Below, in pieces: positions 54,422-64,000 of a DNA stretch of 64,000 nucleotides (the stretch's first letter is position 1; each line of letters starts with the position of its first letter). The notes beneath the pieces are model-generated. The model was not told the DNA's origin. It searched no databases and saw only the letters and a list, made by a program, of their open reading frames with translations. Origin of the DNA: Megalobrama amblycephala (taxonomy: Eukaryota > Chordata > Actinopteri > Cypriniformes > Xenocyprididae); the NCBI RefSeq assembly GCF_018812025.1, contig NC_063061.1, positions 34,804,493-34,868,492 on the forward strand, in the 5' to 3' direction. Made by a program: the position numbers and the translations under genes.

Positions 54422-57400
54422 GGTAACACTTTATAATAACGTTCAGTTATAAGTCATTTATGAATTATTAGTTAATGATTAACAAATCATTTACAAAACA
54501 TGGCTATACTTTCATAAATGATTAATAAGTGATATACTAACATTTTATGAATGTTTTATTACTTCAGTTATGAGACACTTATAAGTTATTAGTTAATGAT
54601 GAACGAATCATTTACAAAACATTACAATATACATTCATACATGATTAATACGTGTTATGCTTACAATTTACAAATGTGTTGTAAGTTATCTCAATTAAAT
54701 AAATCAAACAGATCATTAGTAGATGGTTTATAAGTTATTAGTTAAGACATTATTTATCACTTATAATAACGGAAGTATTTATGTCAAAATTGTTTTAGTA
54801 TCATTATCTCAATTAACAATTGTTAATCATGAACAAATGTTGAACAAACCATTAATAAATGATCAGTATATGATTTATTGATGAAGTTGTAGACTGGTCT
54901 GTGTTCAAAAGCACAAACATGCAGGTATGCTAAAGCACTATTTTTAAGAAGAGTAATTTATTTGTTTTGAAGTGGATAAACATTTATAAATGCCTTACAG
55001 TCAGGTGATTCCAGTGGATTATATAAAATCCTTTCACTCATCAGCACAGACTTGTGTTCTGTGTGGAGTATGTGGGGTCTAGTGATGAAGTCACCCTCTG
55101 ATCCGGATTTACCTTCCACTGAAGCTCACATCAGGTGCACAGAGTTAAACACTCCATGTGTGTCAGAGAAGACAGCTGTCTATACCCTCACCAGTCAGCA
55201 CTTACACTGCAGTACACACTACAAAGTGTTCAACACCTGTTATAGATGATGTGTAAATGCATGAATAAATCATTTACAAAGCTTTCTGCATCCCCTATTC
55301 TAAACTGTAAACTATTCTTCACTTGTAAATGAGTTACGTATCATTTGTAGACCTTTCTTTCCTATTACAAATTATTTGTATATGTATACAAGTCATTTAT
55401 AACACTTTCTGCATACACTATTCTAAAGTGTACACTATTCATCACTTATAAATGTGTTACACATCATTTGTAGACCTTTCTTTCCTGTTACAAATTATTT
55501 GTATATGTATACAAGTCATTTATAACACTTTCTGCATACCCTATTCTAAAGTGTAAACTATTCATCACTTATAAATGTGTTACACATCATTTGCTGATGT
55601 TCCTGTTACATGATCCATCTCACTCCTTCACTTTACCCAAGCCTAAAATTTACATTATTATTATTTAAAAAAATAAAATAAAAAAATAAATCAACCAGCA
55701 CTTAATCATTTCATTTTTATCTTGTTTTTCATGGAACAGCTCCTCACCATAACATGAAAACGCACCATAAACTGATAATAAATGTAGTCCATAGAGAATA
55801 CGAATCTGACGTCACGCCGCATTGAGTTCTGGGTAAATTCTTTGTTTATTCGCCATCTTGACAGGATCACGCAGCCTTTCCATTATTGAGTTTAGTGCAG
55901 TAATTTGTTTTCTGTCATGATTGTGAAAAATGTCACCATTGTATACGTCATTAATGCTGCATCGATAATTGTGATAGTAACTCAGATCATCGTTCTGAGA
56001 CAAAACAAGACAGTGAAAAAAGTTTTTTCGCCTTTTCTATGTGTAAAAACACCAAGGGAAGCAGATCAAGGAGATGACGAGAAGACGCCGGATGGCAATT
56101 CTATTATTAATGGCACTGATTAAACCCACTGCTTATCACTCAATAAAAGAATGACATTTTCAAGTGTTTTTGAAAGTTTTGATTTCGTTTGGTTTAATAA
56201 TTAACATTACCTTTGCGAGTCTGACTCTCACTGCGCTCGTGAATTAGCAGAACTTGACGGGGACATTCAAATGCTTAACAAGAAAAACGCTTCATGTGAC
56301 AAACAAACAATTCTGTATATTTAATAAAGCATACTGCGTGGAGATACGCAAATGAGCTCAAAATATGAACGCAACACGTTTATAAAAACAGTTTCCTCTC
56401 ATGTCCTCTCAAGAAAAGGCTTAATGCACTTAGACTGATATTAAAGAGACCAAATTCTATTTACAAATAAAGCACATGCAGAAAAACGGATGAGGCCAAA
56501 ATATAAACTTTCAGGATCACTTAAAATGCAAGCATTTTATACATTTTCTTCATAACGGTTTTATAAAGGTATGAAACTGCTTAGTGTGGTTGTCATTTGT
56601 TAAAATAAATATGAAAATACATTGTGTTCATGTCCGTCTGTCCACTGAATTTGACCCATAATCTCTGATTCTCCTCATCTGTGATTGTGGAAAAGGGGGA
56701 TTACAATGACAACAGTTGTCGGCCTACTCAGTATGCTCATTTAAGCACTATTTAAACGTTTCCAACAAATAAATGAATCGACTTTTCTCAGTGTGTTGAT
56801 CACATAGATTTATTTGGATATTCATACAATGGCTGAAGCAGTGGTGAGCGTCCAGCGTGCGACACTGTAAACAGATCAACATGGTAAACGAAATTCTACA
56901 AAACTTCAGTGAAAAAAAATAAAAATAAATAAAATGATCATGCGACGCGATAAAATAGCTTCTATTCCCTGCAAACGATATGTTAACGTTCCACTTAATG
57001 GCAGTAACAAAACAAAAGGTAAGCAAGAATCCGTATTAATTTCAGTACGAGTAATAGAGGGCGATCCTGTCAAAATGGCGGCTCCGCCCCGGCATGCAAC
57101 GAGGCGTGATGTCGGTTCGTATTCTCTATTATTTCGTGCATTATTTTCAAGTCTTCAGAAGTCGTACGATGCCATCCTGTGAGGAAAAGATTCTTATAAC
57201 GTAATATAACCATTATACATTAATAATCGTATCAATCCGCCATTTCATAACTTTCAAATTAAAATTGGCGCGTCTAACAATACGACACAGGTTTGCGGCA
57301 GTGATGTCAAACCTCGCTCCTTATTGGCTGTCACATGTGATTTGCGACTACCATAGAGTGTTTGCGACATGCCGAATTTGAGTTGCTGTGTTAGATTCAC

Positions 57401-58948
57401 AGTCTATGGTTACATTCTGCGCGACACTTAAAAGGATGGAAATGCAGATCAGAAGAATGTTTGCAGCGATTAAACACTTTAATTTCATTCTGTTACTCAC
57501 ACAAAATTATGATTTGCTGTCATTTCGCTGGTAATGTAGCTCACGCGTCGTTTTGTCTGTTATGTATACTGCTTTTTGTAATGTTTTAAATAAATTATTG
57601 TGACTAACATACATTTATCTGCCTGTTACACTACGTATATTGTCAAAATGGTTATGCTTAAGGTTATAGGGTGGAGTAGGGAGCTTAAAATTATTCTTTT
57701 TATACAACAGTATATCAACTAAGATAACAGTCACTGTAAATATATCTATATTGCGTTTTTATTTTTGTGAAGTGGCTAAAAAGTGGTCATGTTTAGGTAT
57801 AAGGGGTGAGTTAGGGGCTCAAAGATATCTATATAATAGTAAAATATATTTGCATAAAAATATTATAATTTTTATATGAAAATATATCATTTAAATATCA
57901 TGATTCGTATAGATTTTTATATCCTGTAACTGAAAGATATACTTTGCATATGGCAAATAAATGGTAAATTTACAAATTGCAGTTTGTACATAATTTATAA
58001 AGAAGGTCTGCAAATGATATGTAACACATTTATAAGTGATGAATAGTGTACACTTTATGCAGAAAGTGTTATAAATGACTTGTATACATATACAAATAAT
58101 TTGTAACAGGAAAGAAAGGTCTACAAATGATACGTAACACATTTACAAGTGAAGAATAGTTTACAGTTTAGAATAGGGGATGCAGAAAGCTTTGTAAATG
58201 ATTTATTCATGCATTTACACATCATCTATAACAGGTGTTGAACACTTTGTAGTGTGTACTGCAGTGTAAGTGCTGACTGGTGAGGGTATAGACAGCTGTC
58301 TTCTCTGACACACATGGAGTGTTATGGAGTGTTGTGCACCTGATGTGAGCTTCAGTGGAAGGTAAATCCGGATCAGAGGGTGACTTCATCACTAGACCCC
58401 ACACACTCCACACAGAACACAAGTCTGTGCTGATGAGTGAAAGGATTTAATATAATCCACTGGAATCACCTGACTGTAAGGCATTTATAAATGTTTATCC
58501 ACTTCAAAACAAATAAATTACTCTTCTTAAAAATAGTGCTTTAGCATACCTGCATGTTTGTGCTTTTGAACACAGACCAGCTTACAACTTCATCAATAAA
58601 TCATATACTGATCATTTACTAATGATCATTAATAAATCATATACTGATCATTAACTAATGCATTATAAATGACTTATAGCCAAATTAATAAAACATTAAC
58701 ATAAAATGTTAGTATATCACTTATTAATCATATATGAATGTATATTCATGTTTTGTAAATGATTTGTTGAACATTGTCTAATAATTTATAAATGACCTAT
58801 AACTGAATTAATAAAACATTCATAAAATATTAACATATCACTTATAAATCATTTATGAACGTATAATCATGTTTTGTAAATGATTAGTTCATCATTAACT
58901 AATAATTTACAAGTGACTTATAACTGAACGTTATTATAAAGTGTTACC
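54422..58948. mobile_element. 4.5 kb foldback DNA transposon
   Basis: The ends are inverted: GGTAACACTTTATAATAACG at 54422 and its reverse complement ending at 58948. An exact 8 bp target duplication AAAATTTG (54414-54421 and 58949-58956) points to the hAT class. Inverted arms of roughly 1 kb (54422-55600 against about 57990-58948) are followed inward by a second inverted pair (about 55795-55868 against 57065-57130). A unique centre of 1.2 kb carries a small open frame. Both arms keep a matching 65-66 codon open frame (55052-55249 +, 58222-58422 -). No transposase seen. Confidence 0.85.
55917..56123 (+). CDS. Putative 68-residue single-pass membrane protein inside the foldback element
   Basis: The ATG at 55917 starts a 68-codon frame. 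Residues about 6-28 are strongly hydrophobic (VTIVYVINAASIIVIVTQIIVL), followed by a basic stretch (RQNKTVKKV) and an acidic, polar tail (EADQGDDEKTPDG). A polyadenylation signal AATAAA lies at 56142, 19 nt past the stop. It occupies the unique centre of the element, outside the inverted arms. I do not recognise it. It may be a captured host exon or chance; base composition here is less AT-rich than nearby spacer DNA. Confidence 0.3.
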   Translation: MIVKNVTIVYVINAASIIVIVTQIIVLRQNKTVKKVFSPFLCVKTPREADQGDDEKTPDGNSIINGTD

Positions 58949-58956
58949 AAAATTTG

Positions 58957-59260
58957 AACTACTGTCTTACTTAGACACACACAGACATCAAGAATCAGCA
59001 TATGAATCTTAAAAGTAAATGATAATAATAACTCAGGAACAGGAAAAAAATGGCTTTTGTTATTTATGTTTACAACAATTTACATTTAATAAAGAAAAAA
59101 AAAAATTATTGGACTATTTTATGGAGTCCTATTAAGTACAACTATATTTTAACAACACACAGAATATCGATGATGTAATACTTGCAAATTATTATTATTT
59201 TTTTTTTTCATTTAGCAATTTATCATAGTAAAATTAAACATTTTAATTTTTTTTTTTTTT
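58957..59260. other. 3' flank of receptor 9
   Basis: Non-coding. Continuation of the palindrome repeat family (58977-59010), then A/T-rich DNA with poly-A and poly-T runs. No gene. Confidence 0.4.
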
Positions 59261-60097
59261 TTATGGAAAGCAAAGGCAGGACAGTTTTCCAGCTCGTTTG
59301 AAATGAAGAACTGGCTGAACAAAACCAGCTAAAACATAACAAATTAAACTAAAAACAATGAGTTCATTAATAAAGAGCCGAGAAGAAACAAAAGACAATC
59401 CTATGATTATATATGGCAAATACATGATAGCAATGCTCACAGTAGTTATTAAAATGATATGAAACGCTCTTCTCTTCATGTGGTTTTCCTCCTCTCTCTC
59501 TCTCCCTCTCTCTCCTGGTCCTGACTGCTTCAGAGCTCTGAGAACAGCCACAAGACAAAACAACTGGACGGAGAGGAAGAGGAGAAACTGCAGTGTGAAG
59601 AACCATGTATATGCATGAAGATTATTTGAGATTAAACTAAACATGCAGAGCAAACAAGAACCAAGACTATTTATCCAGGCCACAGCACAGCAGATCACTC
59701 TATATCTGAGAGGTTTGTACTTCAGAAAGGTTACAGGATGAACCACTGCCAGGTAACGCTCAACACAGATCAGACACTGAAACAGAGGACGACCAGTGAT
59801 GGCTAGTCCTTTCAAGAAATGTGTAGTTCTTGTGAGACTTGAAAACAAAAATGACAGTAGAGTAAATATAGCGTTCAGACAGGTGGCAATCTCGCAAACA
59901 GACAGATTGAGGTTGAAAAACTCTGATGCAACCCCACTTTTTGTGACGATGAGCCATATAACATAAGAGTGTGTAGGAAGACCAAACAGGAAATGGAGGC
60001 TAAATAGACACATTTCTAAACTATTGAGTTGTGCAATAAAATGAGGTGTGGAGTTTGTAGATGCTTCAGGTGTGAAGTTCTCTGTAGAGTTATTCAT
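59261..60097 (-). CDS. Orphan rhodopsin-like 7TM receptor 9 (inverted copy)
   Basis: A 278-residue receptor on the minus strand, the only intact copy in that orientation. Sequons N3, N7 and N15. TM1 GLPTH. Loop 1 is short with a Lys (VTKSGVAS). TM2 SVCE. Segment before TM3 is SSLTRTTHFLKGLAITG. ERY 113-115. Loop 2 SNNLHAYTWFF. Loop 3 GPGERGREREEENH. TM6 MYLPYIIIG. TM7 reads QPVLHF, so the NPxxY Tyr is His here, unlike all other copies. Tail AGKLSCLCFP as in receptor 4. Probable acceptor AACACAG|TTGCCATA (minus) at about 60179. Preceded by its own cassette at 60631-60768. Confidence 0.9.
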   Translation of the reverse strand: MNNSTENFTPEASTNSTPHFIAQLNSLEMCLFSLHFLFGLPTHSYVIWLIVTKSGVASEFFNLNLSVCEIATCLNAIFTLLSFLFSSLTRTTHFLKGLAITGRPLFQCLICVERYLAVVHPVTFLKYKPLRYRVICCAVAWINSLGSCLLCMFSLISNNLHAYTWFFTLQFLLFLSVQLFCLVAVLRALKQSGPGERGREREEENHMKRRAFHIILITTVSIAIMYLPYIIIGLSFVSSRLFINELIVFSLICYVLAGFVQPVLHFKRAGKLSCLCFP

Positions 60098-60630
60098 CTC
60101 CTCTGTGTTTGTCTTCTCAGCTCAGAAAATCAACTCAAGAAATAAAAAAAGTAATAATAAAAAAAAAAAATATGGCAACTGTGTTCAACAGGAAGAGAGA
60201 AGTAAAAATGTAATTCAAACTGTTACATTTTTTCATGCATTGAATTTAAAAAATTTAAAATATGTAATTGCACATAATATGGAATGTTTCAATATTAAAT
60301 GTCTACTATTAGAGGTAATTTTAATGCATTAATTCACAATACAATGCTAAGAGAATAACATAATGCAATACAATATTAAATGACAACATAACATGATGCT
60401 GTAAATTAAACATCTTTAAATTGCACAGTTTACATGGAAATTCCCTTAAATGGCTACAATTTAATTTAATTCACAGTTAATTTTTATCTATTAAAATAAA
60501 TAGATAAAACAAGTAGATCTCAACTCTGTTTTATTTAATAGTTAAACCATCTTACATGCTCATAAACCTTATAATACCTAAAATTCACAGCAAAAACGGA
60601 AAGCAAGAAAACTAATTGAAAGTTTATCAC

Positions 60631-60768
60631 CTGAAGAGTGAATGTCCAGTCTCTCTGGATGTGTATAAATCTCTGAGCTGTGTTTTAGACTGATTCGCAG
60701 CTGCCACAAGATTGTGTGTGCATGACTTCATCTGCTGCACTTCACATAAACGTCATTTATGCAAATAT
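60631..60768 (-). promoter_or_regulatory. Promoter cassette and non-coding exon 1 of receptor 9
   Basis: Minus strand: ATTTGCATAAATGACG, TTATGTGAAGTGCAGCAGAT, CTTGTGGCAGCTGCGAATCA, CACATCCAGAGAGACTGGAC and donor CAG|GTGATAAAC (exon end 60631). The TGACGTG box is altered to TGAAGTG. The inferred intron runs 60630 to about 60179, 452 bp. Confidence 0.75.
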
Positions 60769-62320
60769 TGATGTAAAAAATGAATATGAAAAAGACAGTA
60801 TTTGCAAAACTGGCCTGTGTAAACAGGAATAAAAACTGCATTTTAGTTCAATATGGAAGCTGCATACTGGACTCTCTGGACAATCTCTACCTAAAGTTTT
60901 GTAAAACTCCAAAAAACAGTTTCCAGCTGAAATCAACAATATAGTGGTTTTAAATCACCAACAACTTTTATTCCTTTTCATACAAAATATGATAACAAGA
61001 AAAGATATTCAATTAATAAAGACTTGTCCCTTGTTTCTTGCAATGTTCCTCATAAGCAGAGGAACAAGTCTTTTAATGGAGTATCTCTCCATAAAATCAT
61101 AATTTGTATGAAAAGGAACAAAAGTTGTTGGTGATTTACAGCCATGTTCACTGTAAAAAAAATTGCAACAAAGTTAGCAATAATTTACCATTAATTTTAC
61201 AGTTCTTTACCGTAATCTACATTACAGTATGTTCCTGTAAAAAATACCTCAATTAAAACTCGAGTAAACTCATTTCATTTGCAGAAACCGACTGCCTTAA
61301 ATTGGCTGACTGTCGTTTAAATTCATAAGCTAATATTTTTAACTGTATGAGCGCATTATTCCCATGAATTTATTTCATCTGAGTCCACTAAAAAGAATAT
61401 TACTAAAGTAAAAATAACCAAATTAAACAAAATCATTAAAACTAGAAACATCAAATCAGTTTAACGTCTTATTTCAGGAGATCCTCCACCTCACTTATTT
61501 ACTTAAATGAAAACAATTCTCGACTGTCTCATTCTACATTCAGATTAACTCTCTTTGCATGTGTTTATTTGATAAAGTTTATATGTTTATCAATTCAAGT
61601 ATCATCACAAAGAATATTTCATTTGACCTGAAATCCCATCACACACATATACTGTACAGTATATATCTTTCATTTTACAAATGTTAGATATATAAAGTTG
61701 CATAGCAGGTAAATGTGTTGCACCTGCAGGCCATTTATTATTATTATGATTATTATTATTATTATTATTATGAAGGCTGTTAAGCCTTATTTTGTGTGAG
61801 CCTTAGTAGTAAAGTTGGAGACAGATAACTTTAGAGGTAGATAAATGTTTAAATGTTCTTTATTGGCATCTATGTTTCCATGAAGGGTCTTTAACATTCA
61901 TGGAATCTTTCCTTTGCACAAAATGTTCTAGTGGGAAAGAGTTCTTTAGATTATTAAACTGTTCTTTCTGTTTTTTTCAAAAACTTCTCACGGTTTTTAG
62001 AACAGAACTTCAAGACTTAAGAGTGTAGTCCCCTATAAACATTCCCAGAACATCCTAAATGTTCCCTGAAGGTTCACCAAATAACATCCCCCAAACCTTA
62101 AAAGAACTCCACATCGTGACCATCTCTGAATGTTCTGGGAACATTACCAGGTGACGTCCTTGACACCATGCCCTTATCAAACAATCCTAATGGATTCCAG
62201 AAAGGAAAATTATACATGATTATAATTAGAATTTGGAACCATTCCTATAAGATTCCCATAGGACTTGTCTTATAAACATAAATATCATAATTTCTTTTCT
62301 TTACAGCATCAGACAGTGTA
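60769..62320. other. Intergenic DNA with small hairpins and repeat scraps
   Basis: No gene. An inverted repeat at 60951-60992 / 61099-61138 (AAATCACCAACAACTTTTAT and its reverse complement) forms a hairpin of about 190 bp. (ATT)n at about 61737-61772. CCCAGAACATCC and GAATGTTCTGGGAACATTAC (62040-62150) recall the ends of the 17694 element. The GTTGCACCTGCAGGCC near 61715 resembles the spacer module at 14660. Confidence 0.5.
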
Positions 62321-62460
62321 CACTGTAAGAAAAAAAAAAAAAAAAAAAAAAAACTTTAAAAAAGAGTGAAAAACCTAACATTAAAGATAAAAAATGGCAA
62401 AAAGCAGCTACCAAACAAAAATTGTAAAATTAAAGATATCCTATTTTTTATTCCTTTAGT
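62320..62460 (+). repeat. Left end of the CACTG-end repeat family
   Basis: TACACTGTAAGAAAAAA, an A-run, then AGCAGCTACCAAACAAAAAT and TTGTAAAATTAAAG match 50064-50160. The right end is missing. Confidence 0.6.
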
Positions 62461-62496
62461 ATTTAATATCTAATTTATATCTATACAATGTCTTAT

Positions 62497-62675
62497 AGAC
62501 TCACACAGACATCATGAATCAGCGTATGAACCTCAACAATGGTGACAATAAACAAAAATCTTTTTGTGACTTTAGTAGCTTGTTTTGTGATGCTCAGAGT
62601 TAATCTGTTTATCTGAAAATTTTGTCACCATTGTTGAGGTTCATACTCTGAATCTTGATGTCTCTGTGTGTCTAC
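62497..62675. repeat. Inverted-repeat hairpin of the palindrome family
   Basis: CACACAGACATCATGAATCA to CAACAATGGTGAC (62496-62548) is repeated inverted at 62627-62674 (GTCACCATTGTTGAGGTTCA to TGTGTGTC). The arms match those of the palindrome at 18459 but the centre differs. Confidence 0.8.
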
Positions 62676-62899
62676 TTGATCATGTCTGAGTAATTTATGC
62701 ATAATGGCTTCAAAACTTTCAAAATATATGCAGTAGTATTATAGGATTACAAGAGCATTAAAGGAATGATACATTCAGAGATCGGTGAGTAAGGCCACTG
62801 TATGATGATTATCATTATCAATAAGCTATCAAATTCATCAACAAACAGATTTGTTTTTTCACATTTTTTTGTTATAACAAATGGAAAACTAAAGTTAAA

Positions 62900-63220
62900 A
62901 CATCAAGGGTCAGTAGCCCAACTAAAGCAAGCGCTTACATAATAGTGACTTAAAACTTTATTTATTTATTTATTTATTTTTTTCAATGAAACATTCAACA
63001 CCTCATTAAGAAGTGATATCCATAACAATTTCCTCATTTTTTGGGGCAATGCTCCCAACAAACACACCACTGCACCTAGAGTTATTTTTACCTATAGTAC
63101 TGTATCTTGTCTATTTCCTATTTAACACTTTTCCAAAATTCTTGATTTTTTGGGCAGTTATTTTAGATTTTAATATAATAGCTGCCCAAACATGTAAAAA
63201 AAAAAAAAAAAAAAAAAAAT
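62900..63220. other. Repeat remnant and spacer, no gene
   Basis: CATCAAGGGTCAGTAGCCCAACTAAAG near 62908-62934 is an inverted match to AGTTGGGCAATTTGACTCTT at 63669. (ATTT)n near 62959 and a run of A at 63197-63219. No coding region supported. Confidence 0.45.
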
Positions 63221-63594
63221 AGATTTTATTATGTCACTTTTCTGAAATGATACATCCTTGAAAAGGTATGACAAATGCAACCTCCAGAAGACACAGATTC
63301 TCATTCGGAATGAGACGTAGGCTGCATCCGAAATTTCATATTTCCTTGCTATTTAGTAGGCGAAAAACATTATGTGACAAAAAAAGTATGTCCGAATTCA
63401 CAGTATCTGGCGAGATTCTGAAGTGTGCATGTGATGGACATTTTACTTTCCCATGAGGCCACTGGAGAGGATCTGTGAATGGCGGTGATGCTGTGACGTG
63501 ACTGACGCTGGTAGGTCATGTGACAATGGCAACATGGAGAATGTAGTATTTCCAGATTACATTCATACTACACACATGTCTACAGGTCATTTTG

Positions 63595-64000
63595 AGAATT
63601 AACAGGTTTAGATGTTGATGTTTTTTTGAAAATATTGGTCACTGTTATGGTGCTCAGTGTTTTATTTAGTTGGGCAATTTGACTCTTGATTTCTTATGTC
63701 AGTTTGTGGTCTTTATAAAAACACATAATTTGTTGCAAAGAAAGCCAGAAAGAAAGATGATCAGGTGATTTACTTTTCATCATCATAAAGAAAAGTAATT
63801 GATTAATGTCATCATTGACTGAAAGTGGTTACTTGTTTTTAATATGTTTTACCATCAATATTTTCTTTTGCCAAAAATCTGACATTCTGAATTTTGATTT
63901 CTAAACATATTAAGAAAAGAATAATAATAATAATAATAATAATAAAGTAGACACACCCACAAACATCAAGAATCAGCATATGAATCTCAACAATGGTGAC
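63595..64000 (+). repeat. Palindrome-bearing repeat family, cut by window end
   Basis: AGGTTTAGATGTTGATGTTT (63604), AGTTGGGCAATTTGACTCTT, then (AAT)n at 63921-63945 and ATCAAGAATCAGCATATGAA with CTCAACAATGGTGAC at the last base. It parallels 18050-18500, so the second arm of a palindrome may lie just outside the window. Confidence 0.6.

Noticed and set aside
1..64000. tRNA, rRNA or other structured RNA genes
   Set aside because: I looked for cloverleaf-type and conserved RNA motifs by eye and found none I could support.

Overview
The window looks like nuclear DNA of a teleost fish, most likely a cyprinid. It is AT-rich with long simple repeats, and packed with fish-type transposons: a Tc1/mariner element whose ends read CAGGTGCTGGTCATATAATT, an L2-like LINE ending in repeated TTGAC, hAT-like elements, and a chromodomain Ty3/gypsy element. 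The species cannot be fixed from sequence alone.

The gene content is one family. Nine intact, single-coding-exon receptors of about 280 residues lie at 2914, 7949, 16035, 21808, 24302, 29332, 47082 and 51688 (+ strand) and at 59261-60097 (- strand). Five clear pseudogenes or fragments lie at 6460, 20258, 34740, 35937 and 42674. All are seven-transmembrane, rhodopsin-like proteins, but an unusual orphan-like group: Glu replaces Asp2.50, ERY replaces DRY, Trp6.48 is absent, QPxxY replaces NPxxY, and no Cys is seen at the expected 3.25 position. I do not recognise a named gene. Almost every copy is preceded, 0.35-1.9 kb upstream, by the same cassette: ATTTGCAT octamer, TGACGTG/TGACATG box, TATA-like stretch, then a short non-coding exon ending CAG|GTGATAAAC. 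A polypyrimidine-AG acceptor lies just before the ATG. The inferred gene plan is a non-coding exon 1, one intron, and the whole CDS in exon 2.

Layout. 0-0.3 kb: promoter cassette of a minus-strand gene off the left edge. 0.9-2.4 kb: small inverted-repeat element and LTR-like pieces. 2.4-9 kb: receptors 1 and 2 with a pseudogene and a hAT-like element between. 9.3-14.3 kb: a small LTR element, then a Tc1 element split by an L2-like LINE. 15-25 kb: receptors 3, 4 and 5 and a pseudogene, with a 1.4 kb inverted-repeat transposon. 25-28 kb: an IS630/Tc1-like relic split by an LTR-like element. 28-30 kb: receptor 6. 30.6-34.6 kb: a hAT-like element holding a solo LTR, then a LINE tail. 34.7-43.4 kb: three receptor pseudogenes around a young 4952 bp Ty3/gypsy element. 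43.4-46.4 kb: unresolved composite repeat. 46.6-52.5 kb: receptors 7 and 8. 54.4-58.9 kb: a 4527 bp foldback transposon with an exact 8 bp target duplication. 59-61 kb: receptor 9 and its promoter on the minus strand. 61-64 kb: palindromic repeats.

Taken together this is a birth-and-death receptor array: tandem duplication carries promoter and receptor together, parts of the coding sequence stay nearly identical while loops diverge, and transposons repeatedly break copies. The best candidate for an undescribed system is the receptor array with its repeated promoter cassette, a layout that resembles chemoreceptor clusters. Ligand, tissue and function are not visible here.
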